This document shows positions 35,037 to 48,500 of a stretch of DNA of 64,000 nucleotides, piece after piece (position 1 is the stretch's first letter; each line of letters opens with the position of its first letter). Below the pieces are notes generated by a model. It did no database searches, was not told the DNA's origin, and saw nothing but the letters and a program-made list of their open reading frames with translations. The position numbers were made by a program, and so were the translations under genes. This stretch comes from Atriophallophorus winterbourni (lineage: Eukaryota > Platyhelminthes > Trematoda > Plagiorchiida > Microphallidae): the NCBI GenBank assembly GCA_013407085.1, contig JACCGJ010001783.1:55409-119408 (forward strand), in the 5' to 3' direction.

Positions 35037-37832
35037 GTAACAATTAAATAGTTTTTACACTTCATAGCATTTGCAAATTGTTTTGTGTAAAGAATTACTC
35101 ATCAATTATTACTATTCGTAGCAGTAGCGGTGAAGTACTAAAGGTTTCAACGCTCCTTGCTGCTTTACATAAACACTGCTCTCAAACATTTTCCCTTTGC
35201 AAGATCTTGAATATATTTAATACATGACGCATCTTGATATTGCTGTGTTCAACACAGTTTCATCCCATTTAAGTAACGCGCCTTATGAATATAACTGCAT
35301 ATATCGCCATGCATGTATCCCCACACGTTATTTTATTTCGATTAATTGGTCTTCCATCTGGCATATCACATTGGTTTGCGGATACCCACACAAGTATATA
35401 CACGCTATTACATATCCATTTCTTGCTGAGCTACTTTGCGTCTCTCATAAACTTGTGCATTTCGAATAGTAATTGATAAGTTGAAAGCAGTGATGGTCAC
35501 CTTGAGTTAATTTCTTTTTTCCGTACATTAATATTTGGCGTCGAGTTTGAGTTTGCACTGACCCATCCAACTTTTGTTTTCTAGTTACTCAAAATTACTC
35601 GCCTGAAAATGTAAGTCTATTCAATTATATGTGATTTTCTAAAAGCACGCTTGCATGTATTCTGTACTGAGCAGTACTTGTGAACTGAATGTTGGCATAC
35701 TCTACGTGCAGGTCGACGGTTTAAGGTTTCTCATTTGTCTCCGAGCTGATAATATTATGCATAACTACATAAATTGCATAAATCAAAGGCGTTCTACTCA
35801 GCAAAGGATCACCTTGCTCTGAACATTTTGCGCCCATCGGTCACTTCGGTTGTACGGGTATTTGAAAAACCAATGGCTGTCTTCTCACCATAGAATCACT
35901 TTGTTTAGATATTTTTTTGTGTCCATCGGTTGCTTAGGTTGTATTGGGATTTCGACCGTTTTTCACGGACCATCTTATCCCTCAATATGAACAACTTGTA
36001 ATCAACTAAGCGCCCTGCCTCTACAATTTCATTGACGAATAGAAACAGACGATGTTAGAATCGAGATCGTTCAACAACAATTGAAAAATTCACTTGCATC
36101 TCGATAGCATCTCGGCATTCCACGCCTCAGCATGTGTCTCGGTTCTTTATGCACGTGAGCGCATCTTTTCTCGAGAAGCTCATCATTCACATTATCATAA
36201 AGTGAAATACTGGTAACGGTTGTACGCATCCAGCGAGGTGTTGGTCTGCTGCAGTTTGTTCACCATGTGATTGCGCTGGTTGATCATGCAACTTGATCCA
36301 ACAGGGGCATGCGGGCTCTCGTGTGAAAGGCCCCTATGCTTCCACTGCCACGTTTTGGTTCCGTTTCTGGTCCGACTGTGAACAAATGGACAGCCGAATC
36401 GGTGAAGCTCGATATTCATTTTGTTTGTCGCTTTTATTCCGTTTCGTTCTTTTAATCAATGCACGTTAACTTGATCAAGAAGAAAAAGAAGAAGATCCCT
36501 TGATATGCTCATTGAATCAGCGATAACTGAGCCTGCTGTGCTTTTTTCAGGTCGGATCGGTTTCAACGAAAATCACGACTCCAGAAGGCACGTTCCATCG
36601 TTTCATCCTCATCTCCATGTTCATCACCTCATCCAATGCACTCGCTGGGCTTACACTCGATCACGATGCACCTGCCTTCTTCAATTTCTTCCTTCTCTCT
36701 GTTGTATTCCATGTTTTGCATGATGCGTCAGCGTTTCCGACAAATGTGCTTGCTTACTTTCCAACTATAGCCAACAAGGATATACAATGCAGTTGCTTGA
36801 GTCCATTTGGCGTTTTTAGTTCCAAATGTTTTGCAGGATTGCTGTAACATTTTCAGAGGACCATCTTATACGTTTTCGAATCTCTGACGAATAAGCAGCC
36901 AGAAAACCATCCACCAGCTTTAGATTTGGTGCAAATTAAACTATTTTCTTGCGCGAATTAAATGCTACGGGCCCTTATTTTGCTCAGCGCAGAATTCAGC
37001 GGCACTAAAGCAGAATGTAATGACGCAATACTTCCGTAGACATGACAATTCTTCTTCTTGTGTACTTAACCATCATCAATCAACTCCCTTCCTATTAGTC
37101 ACGTTCAATGCTACATAGGAACGTGTACACGTTTTATGCTATTCCCTTCTACACCTGACCTTATGCCCCGAAAGTGATAGACTTGAATTGTCAGGCTGAC
37201 TGCAACTGCACAACCTTCTGTCAGTCAGGATTATAAACCTTTAACCCTTGGTGCACCTAAATTAATCTTTTATTCATGGTGTGGCCATATACAGACCTTT
37301 TGCTCAAACACAATTGAGAGAGTGGGTGTGAGCAAACACTGCATCGGGCGTTTTCTACGTTTTGGAGCTTTACCTGGAATCAATCTTTAGTTCTGTATTT
37401 GAACACAAAGGACCGCTGTGCGAAAATTATTTACGCTCTTTTCGGTTGATAAATACAGATTAGAAACGTCAGGAATGATACCGATGCGAAATATAAAACA
37501 TAATGGAATTATCATCAAACTGGGCCATTATGCGGGTCAAGATCGGGTTTACTTTACATCCACGTTGAATTCAAATACTTCCAAAATGTCAAGGTTTGGA
37601 ACATCTTCTTGGAGCGACATCCAACATCAAACGCTGCTGATCGCATATTCACTGTTTCGAAACCCACCGAACCAGGGCTTACTGTCTCTGCGCTGGTGAT
37701 GGTAACCAGCTGGAAACCGTGGGCGGAGTATAGGTGCAGGTGTTAGGAACAGCAAGATAACGTTGAACCCGATTTGTTTTGACAATCAGTTAGTCATCAT
37801 CCACCCATTTTACTTGCAGTTATCCACCCTAG
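35037..37832. other. Unassigned, with a short imperfect direct repeat
   Basis: No gene is supported. Two similar stretches of about 57 bp at 35808-35863 and 35894-35952 share CCATCGGT...TAGGTTGTA-type blocks. An ATTAAA near 35042 could end a transcript of the ERICH3-like gene. Open frames at 36505-36847 and 37418-37699 show no recognisable domain. Confidence 0.4.
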
Positions 37833-38125
37833 TTATTAAATTAAAAGGGGTTTGAAATTTGATTTCTCATACAAGATCTCATTATGCATCATTTGCCGTG
37901 ATGTGCACAGCATTTCACATTGTTCACAAAACAAATTGCTAAACGCGCCTGGGGATGCCTCAAATGATTTGCATGTACACCATCGTGGTTATTAAATTGA
38001 AAGGAGTCCAAAATTTTAGTTATTCCACAAGGTCTCATTGTGTAGCAGATATGCACATCGCCTTCTACATTGTCTACCAAACATGATTGTTTAATTTACC
38101 ATGGGTATGCTGCAAAATTCTTTAT
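37833..38125. repeat. Two-copy tandem repeat, unit about 152 bp
   Basis: TTATTAAATTAAAAGG at 37835 recurs as TTATTAAATTGAAAGG at 37987. The pair continues with TCTCATT, TGTGCACAGC/ATGCACATCG and ACATTGTTCACAAAAC/ACATTGTCTACCAAAC at the same spacing. The two copies have diverged by roughly a quarter to a third. Confidence 0.7.
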
Positions 38126-40984
38126 TTAGAATGGAATTAAGTGAACCCTTAAATAACATTTCTCCGTATTCGACCAAGTTACAGGCAGCGATAGATTTAT
38201 CATGATGGTACGGTACTTGGCTTAGTGTGAATTAACTGCCATCCCGCTAACAGAAACATTAATTCTAATCCACCTTGAATTTTCTAAAAAAAATAACTAA
38301 TCGGAATTCTAAATGTGAGGTGCAGTTGGCCAGCTTTAAATATGCAATACCGGATTGTAAAAGATGAAGCATGTTAGATGCATCTGAAAAAGAAATAGAC
38401 TCGATGGTGCATTGTAATTGCTGCATGATTCGATAGCTACACGCATTCTACAATGACTGTCGAGATGCGTAGCATTTCCCCAGCAAAATGTCTTAGAACA
38501 AGCCATATCACGCAGGGTTAACACCATTATAGTCTAGATGGTTGCTTTCTGTTTCCTGAACAGAACGCCAGCAGGACAAATTTAATATGGAGACCATGTA
38601 GAAATCGCGTTGCTTATGTTTATCGAGCTGGTAATTTAAACAAAGCAGTTCATATATCACAATCACCATGTCTTTTCAGTACATGCATAATGCACCGAGT
38701 TTCTAACAGAACTCCATGTTGCGTTTGGTCACAATTCTCCCAGAATGAACGCTCGACAATAGCTTCATGTTAAGACGTGCAACATTTCAATTGCTTTTCG
38801 AATCATAGTATGCAATCGACCGAATTTTTCTCAGTTCCATTCTTTAACCATAAAACAGGAGCCATAATACCTATTTAATCAACATTTCATCACGTAGCCA
38901 TATGTCATCCGCTAAATTGATTGTGTCAAAGAAATCTCGTTCATTATTAGGAGTTCAAAAATCATTGTATTTACCTAAACCGCATTTTGTGCATTCATCC
39001 ACTATTAAGATCCAATCTGCCGTCCATAACCATTCGGCATAGCTTAAAGGCATTTGTTACGCACAAAAGGTGACACCACCTTCGTGTGGTACTTTGTCAC
39101 GCAATGTGAGAGATAACCCGGGTGACCTAACAGGGGAAACAACTCGTCAAGCCTTGTGTACTCGTTTGTCAAGACAAAGTGAAACGCCCTAAAGCGATCA
39201 ACTTACACAACTTGAAAAATGTCCTAATCTACCCATACCGCAAAATCCTGAACCAGGAGCATCTGAAATTCTGATTAACTAATCTGTAGTCAACGGCGAA
39301 AGATTATAATAAGCTGTTTATGTTTTGTCAGTAAGCACGAATCTGAAGATAGCCAGAAAGCTATTTCAATCGTGAATCCAACAAGTCTTGTCAAATCATT
39401 TGAGGCGCCTAATGTAGTCAATGGTGCGAAAGGAGTGAATTAATTTTAGACACAAATCAGTCAAGCTATTTCAGAAACCGGCTCTCAAAACCCTGCAACA
39501 TAAATCAGAGTTATATATTGCACAAATCAGTTAAAAAGTAACTCAAAAGCAATGAGCAAAACATGTGCCATATTTTCCTTCATCTCTCCATAATATGCAT
39601 TGAGCTCATGAATCGAAATTTTCGTTATTCTGATTAAAAATCGTGAACGTAAATAAGTATGCATAGCTCTTCCTTGGACGAGTTTAGCTGCAAGCACTTC
39701 GGTAGCATCTTTAACTGCTTGAGCTACAACGCCAGGACCTAGTCGCCAAAACTTGTTGAAAGTGCCGAGCCACTTAAACACTATTTTTTCTCAAAACTAG
39801 CGCAAATGCTTTATAAATAGGGCTGGGTTTAGTCTAATATACAAGACTCCGTAAACATCACCGCATAAAAATTCACCTTAAATATTAGATACAGATACTC
39901 AATGTCAGGTAGACAAATAAAGGAGAATAAGTAGCACCAGCCTTCTTTTTTAGAGAAACAACTCAAAGAGGTTTCTACGATTCTATGGTCTGTTTATATT
40001 TGCACGACGATAAAATTGCATCAGTCAAAATTACGCCAGCCGTATGCATTTGAGTTTATATTTTAGAAACTGATTAAGTGAAACTTCGTTCAAAAGAACG
40101 ACCGAGAACTACTCTTTAATTACATTAAATTACGCATTACGTGGGCAGTGATGAGACTGGACGAATAATAGGATACTTACCTGTAAATCAATACGTTCCA
40201 AAGGAACCACCATCCGCCACATAGCGAAAGAGATCATTTATATCCGTTAGTTAACTTTGAATCTCAGTCAGAGAAGCGTACAGCGGAAATTAATGTAATT
40301 TCCGTTTCACAATTCTGAGTTAGTTAGCACCGAATGGTTGTGGTTAAACGGGGGCTAACAAAATGTGTTTTGAATATCACTTCCACTATGATAAAATTAG
40401 GTTGAAGTAGATGCAAGGCACGTTCGTAGGATTGATATGATAGTGAAGAGTTAACAGAAAATTCAAAAAAAAAAAACATTTGAGAGGGTACAAGTGGTAC
40501 TTATATGATTTAAACTAAACATTCAAATGTTCATAGGATTAAAATTACTAATTAGACTCCGATGTTCATGGTTAGAACAGAATCGGAAATCTTATATAAA
40601 ATAAAAGATTGCTGTTGACAGAGAAACATGTCTTTTTAAAACTGCAATCTTGTTTCTCCAATCAGATCAAAACTTTCAAGATGTGAACTGTGGGGGTTCA
40701 TTATGACTTCAGCGATAGTTACTGCCATTTGAACATGTTGGCTAAAAAATCTGCCATAGAATCCACAAGCTAGACAATCGTGTTTGGTTGGACTAACTGC
40801 GACATGTCGCGCCATTTTGTATATTGTTTCATTGCGTCTCAGTTCAATGAAGTCCTATTCTTTGAGGTTGGTTTTTAGTGCAATCTCTTCCCTTCTGTTC
40901 TTCGACAATTCATAGTGCTTTGTTGATAGATATATTTGTGTATCCCGGACCACTGTGATCTCTTACCGAACATCTGTCTACATT
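38126..40984. other. Unassigned sequence
   Basis: No gene, LINE motif or clear repeat was recognised. An A-run lies near 40467-40479. Minus-strand open frames at 38336-38527 and 39527-39781 carry no recognisable domain. Confidence 0.4.
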
Positions 40985-41650
40985 CAAGGTAATTCAAGAT
41001 TTTTACTGATCAAAAAAGCAACAAGCTTAACAATAACCGTTGGATGGTAAATATTGAAATGTTAGTGTATAAAACAAGATAAGCATATTGATTAAACGGT
41101 ATATATGCAGTTGGGAAACGAATAATACAATAAAATTAGTCTAATTTCGTTGAAAATTCGTGCAAGCAGGTGGAGTGAGCAACGGTAGAAGGTAACCTTT
41201 TCGAAATAACACTGGCACGGACAGTATAAAAAATACCTTCTACAATTTAGGCGGGAATGGGGTATCACCAGCTTATATTCATGAGTCCGATATTTCGGTT
41301 GCTGAGAACTAGTTTTGTTGAGCGGTGATAGATTCGCTGTATAAGTTCAACATCCTTCTTAAGCCAAGGAGACCATGACTGCACAGCGTATTCCATAAAT
41401 GATCTCAAGTATGTATTCATGATCCTTGGGAATATCGTGGGCGAAATACCCGTTTTGAGTAGATTGAGGACACGTGTTTCTTTTGTAAAGGCAGTGTCAT
41501 TTTGAAGTGATGTTTTTAAGCTGTATCATATTTAGACACCCGAATCCATTTCCTTCACTGCAATTTTCAAAGACACGTGAACCTATGTGGTATGTGAAAT
41601 CTGCTTGATTCCCAACATTCGAGATCCTGAATTTGATGCAAGGTTATGAT
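40985..41650 (-). mobile_element. LINE 3' end fragment with tail repeats
   Basis: The right side, read on the minus strand, carries thumb-like reverse transcriptase sequence in broken frames (YAVQSWSPW-type block near 41370). The left side ends in the LINE tail (AAGGTAATTCAAG, 40988-41000). It shares long stretches of 3' untranslated sequence with 56934-57350, so the two are the same LINE family. Confidence 0.65.
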
Positions 41651-42322
41651 TGTGCGAGCTATAACATAACGAAACAATTAAATATCGAATGACCTCGGGA
41701 TAAGAAATAAAAATTCCAAATTCGGGTGACTTGTCGTCTAGTATGATTTGAGCGGAGAATATACGAGAATAATTGCAAACTAATTTTCCCTTGTTTGTTG
41801 TCTGGTTGAGTCTGTGTTGTTTATTTTGTAAACAAAAATGTTAAATGTTATCCTTTAATTTTGAAGTTTTATGTTGATTAGCGAGTATACGGTTTCAGCT
41901 ACGAAAATTTCACGAGGGTAAGCCATTATCACTATTTTTCCTGACAATGTTGTTCGTTTATATGGATGCGATGATATAAGCTCATGCCTAGCATGAGGTG
42001 TGACATTAACGTTTCGTTTTTCGAGAATTGCAAGGAAATCTATTTATCAAGGTCATCCGCCACTTATGTATCAGTGTTGTTAGATGCGTACATGCAGTAG
42101 CGTTCCACTGATATCGTTTTCATTCCGTCATTCTTTCTTTCCACGCATATTCAGTGTATTACTCTATCAATCATATATACGGTGTTTACACATCACGCTC
42201 CTGATGCCAATGTAATTCGAATGTAACAATAAGACCATTGCGGTCCAAAATTAACAACATCTCTGCGTGCATTCGTACGATAGATGCAACAATCCATAAA
42301 GTATATATTTTATTTTATGCAG

Positions 42323-42534
42323 GCTATCACGAGAATCGAAACAACGACATGCTGAATATACGAATTGTATTTCTTGATGGGGAATCAGAAGAGTGTGAAT
42401 CCCACTTTGACGAACAACAGGAATCGTACCATGGAGAACCGTTTGAACATCCGTGTATTGCAATCATTTACGTGGAAACTGGGAAAGGACCGATTGAATT
42501 GAGATTACATAAATACAGAAGAGACTGCAAGTAG
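42323..42534 (+). CDS. Probable terminal coding exon, gene unknown
   Basis: Acceptor TTTATTTTATGCAG ends at 42322. In phase 1 the frame is open for 70 codons to TAG: NIRIVFLDGESEECESHFD, an acidic stretch, then HPCIAIIYVETGKGPIELR and a basic end. A polyadenylation signal follows 43 nt after the stop. I do not recognise the domain. It could be the last exon of the ERICH3-like gene through the exon at 34974 (phases fit), or the end of a separate transcript. Confidence 0.5.
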
Positions 42535-42577
42535 TTGTTTACCATAAAAACAGTCCATTGGAAAGGTGAATGTTGTA

Positions 42578-42583
42578 AATAAA
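42578..42583 (+). terminator. Polyadenylation signal AATAAA
   Basis: Canonical AATAAA 43 nt after the TAG of the exon at 42323-42534. Confidence 0.6.
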
Positions 42584-42774
42584 GATAACTCGACCTCATG
42601 TTTCCTATTTCGGGCCACTTGTATCCATGCGAGATCGCTGTGACACGATTTGAAGTTGGGTCTATCCTGAATCGCCGACACGAAGAACGTTAATCGATCA
42701 AGATTTTTTCTTTCTAACGTGAATGTTTATTTTTCACCTGATGTACTAGTATACTTTTTGTGTAGCTCATATCT

Positions 42775-42870
42775 CCTGCACTTACACTCTACAACCGGAT
42801 TCTGGCCGTGCTTCTACAATTTATAGATAATAAGATTAGGTTCAGTGAGTTTTAAACCGTAGGGGAAACC
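42775..42870 (-). repeat. Hammerhead repeat family C, strongly decayed copy
   Basis: ACAACCGG-TTCT and TAGATTAGGTTCAG-like blocks follow family C order on the minus strand, but the CUGAUGA box is lost. Not a working ribozyme. Confidence 0.4.
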
Positions 42871-43779
42871 TGGTTATAATTTGAAACTACTGTTGAATAT
42901 CATTTAGCCGGAGAACCACTATTGTTAGGACACTTAACATAGAACACTCATGCTCGATCGCGATCTACGGATTATTTCAGTTGATTCAAGCTCACGCATA
43001 CAATTAAACCCTTAGAAAAGAGTAAATCCAAGCAAGCTGATTGTGCCACTCTGAGCGATTGGTGAGTGAGCACTAATGCATTGTGACGTTAGCTGTACGA
43101 GTAGGAACACATGGGTATGGAGGAAGTGTAATTATTGATCTGACTGGCTCCAACAACTTCCTTTCTGAACGTTAAATTGTGTGTACGGCCTGGTGGCTGC
43201 TGCTTCGCAGGACGGCATGAAATGTGCAGCGGTCAACTGCGGTCAATTATCTGTTACGGTGAGTCTGTGGGAAAACAGATTATGTGAATAGTTAATCCAA
43301 ACAAGTAAAAGTAAATGATGCATTTATGAAGCTGGAAGAAAATGATTGCGCTTTGATTTGAAAAATCATGTTTCCGTAATACTTGGCTTGTCATCATACA
43401 TGAATTTTTATGTTTTCTAGGTCTTGCAGACTTTAGTTACGTATGTATTGTTAGTTTCCCATTAAAGCTTTAAAAGCTTCAGTTGACAGTCTTCGTGTTG
43501 ATGAAAGTAATGACTGATAGCTACACTTGGATATCATCAATGTTGTCAATTATTATGACACCTAACGAACAATGCACAACCCTGAAGACAAGCTGTGTAT
43601 TAGCAAAACTGAGTACAAAGCTATGCAAGCATACAGTTAGGGTCGCACCTACTATTAGATCAATGACAAAAGCGGCAGATCGAATGTCACAATAGAAGCG
43701 GGTACCGGTGTGGAAGTGTGAAATGCATCCGCGATTATTACTAATTGGATGATATGCAGTGCACATTCCTAGGGCACAT

Positions 43780-44070
43780 CACAAGAGCAGGAATCTCCGA
43801 GGACGACAATCGCGAACCCGAAATAAATCGTGTTTCGAAAATATAGCATAAGAACAGTTCGAAGGACAACATTCTTTGAAGCATGATGTGATAGCAAATA
43901 TCAGCCGCTATCAAACAATATACAATTCGTCAATGTCGGTCAAACGAGCCCAGCGCAGTTATGGCTTGAAACGTAAAGGGTTGGCATGAAAATTGATTGG
44001 CAAGTAAAATCGAATTGACACCCGGGGCAGAGATGTTGAGATCAGTATGGCGGTACGTGATTTGCCTATA
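43780..44070. repeat. Dispersed repeat E, copy 1
   Basis: Matches 62041-62360 and 62757-63110 in order: GACGACAATCGCGAACCCG, CAATTCGTCAATG, GAATTGACACCCGGG-CAGA and TTTGCCTATA-AA near the end. Diverged, non-coding. Confidence 0.55.
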
Positions 44071-44639
44071 AAACGTAGGTTATGAAACGACCGAGCCGAG
44101 ACTCATGACAGGTTCGCAGGTCCTAGAGCAGGACAGGGCCAGCGTTTATATAGCGAAAAAATGGGTGTGCGAAGTAGTCCGTGCCGAGTAAGACAACGCA
44201 TGTTCGGATAAGGACATTGATGCGTAAGGTTACAACATGCCACAGCAAGCAAACGCACTGTTCGAATAAGGAGATTACAGAGGTCGCACGTGTCTTGTGT
44301 GAGCTCGCCTCACCCAACAGTACCAAGAGAATCGAACACCAAAAGCGCATCGGTAAGCAGTCAGGCGATTTCAGTGAATATGAATCACTGATCAGAGATT
44401 CAGCCCTAGCTGAACCCGTGTTGGCACAGGTTATGATGTTGATATTTATAGAGTAGAAGTGATAAAATCGTACATGTGGGTGGGGCTGGTATGTCCACAA
44501 TCTGGCGTACGGTTCTGCAGCGGATTGACATTAACGTGAGTGACCCCTAGTGTGCGCACCGATTACGCAATCAAACTAATCGACCAGCAGATGCCGATCA
44601 TAACTTAACATAATCAAAACAATTAAAGGATTACACAGT

Positions 44640-44860
44640 ATATACGGATGTGTGCATCAATTGATCTCAATCTCGCTTGTCTAACTTTTTAAGCTCAGTG
44701 CACACCGCTTGTCCAACTCTTATCGAGCTTAGGATTGGTTAGGTGAAAGCAATTTAATCCTAATCTCTGTTCGCACTGACACCCTTGATCCGACGAAGCT
44801 TCTGTGTCAGAAGTGTAACCTCACCAATAAACAAACTTTCTTTCTAATGAATAGGATACC
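44640..44860 (-). repeat. Partial copy of the 56299 fold-back element
   Basis: On the minus strand it reads CACTTCTGACACAGAAGCTTC then ATCAAGGGTGTCAGT and AACAGAGATTAG, matching the left arm of 56299-56887. Only one arm is present here. Confidence 0.6.
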
Positions 44861-45269
44861 TCGATCTGTTATTTTCAAATACTATTTCGATCGGCCAATC
44901 AGCAATTCATTTGTATTCAGCAATTGTTGCGTGTGAATTTTCAGAACTGTTTCAGTTTCCTATCAGGTGGAAATCTCGAGAACACTTAATTCGTCGCGAA
45001 TGAAGTAAACAGAAGTAATTATTCAGCATCGGCGAGCATTTTTTTCATATAAATTTGAGCACTAGTTGAACACATTTATGGAAATGATTCCTGCTGAATC
45101 CAAACCCACTCCAGCGTAACACGCGTAATGAATCTTATGAAAATTGATAATTTATGTCGACATATTAATTAATCAAAATGTTGTATTTGCTGTCACATCG
45201 AACCATTGAATTTGGGCTTAAATAAATTTAAGTTGTTGCAATTACTTGCGGTTATATTTGTATCAAATC

Positions 45270-45840
45270 GCTAATTCAAAGTAATTCAAAGTTTTATTGG
45301 TCCAAAAAGCAAATACTTTACCATAACTATAGATTAAAAATATAGGAAATGCATAAAAGCAACACAAATGTGTTATCAATATGGAAAGTCAGCTTTTGTA
45401 TTCAGGTGCGAGGTTCGATCTTCGACAATTTGATCTAGAGTGTGCAATACTTAACTTGTCGTCATGAAATCTGCTAACACGTGCTTCCTGTCGTTGAAAC
45501 AAGTGTTCAAGTGGGCAATCCACTGTGTGCAGAATGTTGAACAGCAGGATCAAGTCACCCCTGAGACGACGGTACGAAAAGTTAAACAGGTTTAGAGTTG
45601 CAATCCTCTCCTCACCAGTTTTGTAGCGCGGTGCTATACCCGTTGTAACTATGGGGACCATGCTTGAACAGCGTACTCCATTGTTGGCCGGATATAGGTG
45701 TTAATTACACAATACAAGCTTTCATACCAAACACTTGCTCGCTGCGCAACTTGAAGCAGATCAGTGAAACCCGAATCGAAATCTGTAATCGTGTGTCATA
45801 ATGTAAGGAGGGAGGGAGGCGGAGTACGTCAGATCAATCG
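45270..45840 (-). mobile_element. CR1-like LINE 3' end (6157 family)
   Basis: Minus-strand frame reads EERIATLNLFNFSYRRLRGD then LILLFNILHTVDCPLEHLF, the same block as 51034-51787. The LINE tail (CAAAGTAATTCAAAG) is at 45277-45291. Upstream remnants run to about 45730, and the 5' part is missing. Confidence 0.75.
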
Positions 45841-48234
45841 GACCAAATCTCGTTTCCTCTTCTATCGTCCATTACATTGTTCGCACAGGCTTCGAAGACA
45901 CTAGAACCAACAATAATGACGAGACCACCCACGATTCTCACCCGCTGATCGACTACGTCCGAATTCTTCACTCATGTCGACCTTGCCAACCCGAATTACG
46001 TTCATCCGCGAGAGAACTCCAATTGATCAAACACGTTTATTCCGCTCACGACAAAGAATTAAACATACGCATAACTTATATCGGGAAATCTCGTTACAAC
46101 ACTGTCCACCACACGTCTGTACCGGTCGTCTCTTCGATTTGATTTGTCAAGCCCGAACCATGCTTGGCTCGTTTGACTGACCTTGATGAATTACATATCG
46201 TTCAGTAGCGTCCGACCGTGTTAATAAGATTTTAGAAAATGTAGTCTGTCCTCGCGATTGTTTTATTCGGTCACTTCGATGATTCGGATGAGGGTGTTCT
46301 TAATAAAATCCAAAATGTCATGATTAACACTCGTCGATAATGTACTTCACAACTCCACAATTAACCGCCATGGCACTTCAGTGTCCGAAAGCAAAGACAA
46401 GCAAAAGTCAATGAACCTGATTACGAAGGTAATACAGGTAATACAATAAAGCACATATTTGATTGACCAATGCGGACTTTTCGCGTTTGCAATATTCACA
46501 AGGATGATATGATATGATACGGCGATGGCCGTATTTGGTTTTAATAAGTGGTGTAATGCGTCAAAATGTTCAATTTCTTAAGTTTCGATACAAATTTCGA
46601 AGCAACTCTCTTGTGCGCGCTTACCAGATGGCCTCAGGCCTAGAGATAATACCCTTGAATTCGTCTTTTACACTCAATCTCGATTCAAACGCTTTCCGTC
46701 TCTCGTTGAACTTTGCTTCGAACTGGCCGAGAATCCACACTTAGAGTCTCAATGCTGTATTAGTACTGAATGGCTGCACCACAATTAAATTTTACTTCAT
46801 TGTAGAACAAGTGGAATAGCAAGACACCAAAAGACGTAAACATTTTTCTAAAAAATGTCGCTCGTCAAATGCAATGTAACGATTTCAGACTCAAGCACCC
46901 AATTTGATATAAATCATTTGTATTAATAAAAGCGAAAGATGGCTCTTGATTAAATTTACACAAAAAAGCATGTCGAGCTTTGGACAATTAAGAGTGATAC
47001 AAGCAAATTTGCTACATTTCATGCATACATAAGATAATTATGTGTTCTTCATCAGCATTTTAACAGTAGAATTACGTTGGAATATTTAAGCACTCTATTG
47101 CATATCAATATTCACAACAATCCTTTACGAACTAAAAAGATCTCAAACTGCTACTGCAACTTTTTAAGACTTGTTTTAGAAGTAATTCAAACGAACGGAA
47201 TTAGTATCTAATGCAATTTTTTCGTAATATCTCGACGTATATGCGTCAATACTTATAGCATCTGGTATATCTCTATTAAACTATCAGGATGCAAATACTT
47301 TTATTGTAAATGCATTGTCGCCTAGCGATTAATGTGTGCACCATAAATGTTGTAATTTTCAAAATGAAATAACGTATTCGTGCGTAAGAATTCGCCGAAT
47401 TGCGTTTAAATGTATGATTTAAGTGCGAACAGTCTACAGAAAAGCAAACCATGTTTCACGCGAGAAAAATCGATGCAGCTCTGATTTTTGTAACCATAGC
47501 AACGATTCTTGCATCCAACTTATAGGCGAAATAGGTTTTTTGATCGAAGATTTGTTGTTTAATACGTGCCAATATTAGGTATATGCTATTGAGAAATTCC
47601 TGATTATATTCCGTGATTGCATTTCTTTTCATCACACACACACATAACGACTATGTTTTGTGTTACTCGGATTCCAGCGCTGTAGATGCTCAAAAATAAC
47701 GAAGTACAGTGTTGCTCACGTCGCCTTCACTCAACAGCCGGTTCTTGTTTATTTGTTCATTCGTGTTCGTGCGCTTTATGTCGTATACAGCACGGATACG
47801 AATTGACGGAGGTGCCTATTCTTGGCATTAATACGAGTATTCTCGAGTATTCTGTCCTTCATTTCGCCTGTGGGGAAAGATATTTTGGGAGGAGGAGGCT
47901 ATTGAGATTCCTTTTTTGGCTTAAGGCGTACAAAATGAGTCGTTATTATACCGTTGAAACTTTGTAAAAGTCTTCATTCACTGCAGTCGTTTACTTGATT
48001 CATCCTCGTTCGAACTGGGCACACCATGAACGTTAACAGTTTGGTGATTTATTGTCTTATTTTGTTAATTCCGGATTGTTGCGACGAATCAAGAAGCAAT
48101 GTTTTATGGTGTTAAAGAGCACTCGCTTTACATGTACCATTGGATGACAATTATAGAAAATACAGAGGATGCAATCAAAATTCTATTGTGTTTGGTTTGT
48201 ATGGGTTCATATGGGGTCAATATACAGGGCCGAT
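45841..48234. other. Unassigned sequence
   Basis: A plus-strand frame is open at about 45885-46139 (around FEDTRTNNNDETTHDSHPLI) without an ATG or known domain; it may be a TE remnant. The rest is AT-rich with no recognised gene. Confidence 0.35.
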
Positions 48235-48500
48235 ATTGGAGTGCTTTTTGATGTAAGCGTCCAGTTTAAATTTGAAATCACGGATCGTAGGAACGTTCAC
48301 AATATCCTGTGATTGTGAATTCCACAGAAAGCAAATACGCACTGAGAAGAATTGACGTTTACAATCGAGTCTTGATTGCAGTATAACGAGACAACTTGAA
48401 TGACTTCGGGGAACTGACTTTTGTCAAATCGAGGGATGTTGATTCTCCATCCGCTTTATTTTATATGTTAGGATCGTGTCGCTCCTAACTCTCCTTTGTA
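48235..48500 (-). mobile_element. LINE 3' end fragment
   Basis: On the minus strand the sequence reads RQFFSVRICFLWNSQSQDIV then FKFKLDAYIK, the standard reverse transcriptase end of CR1-like LINEs. Confidence 0.7.
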
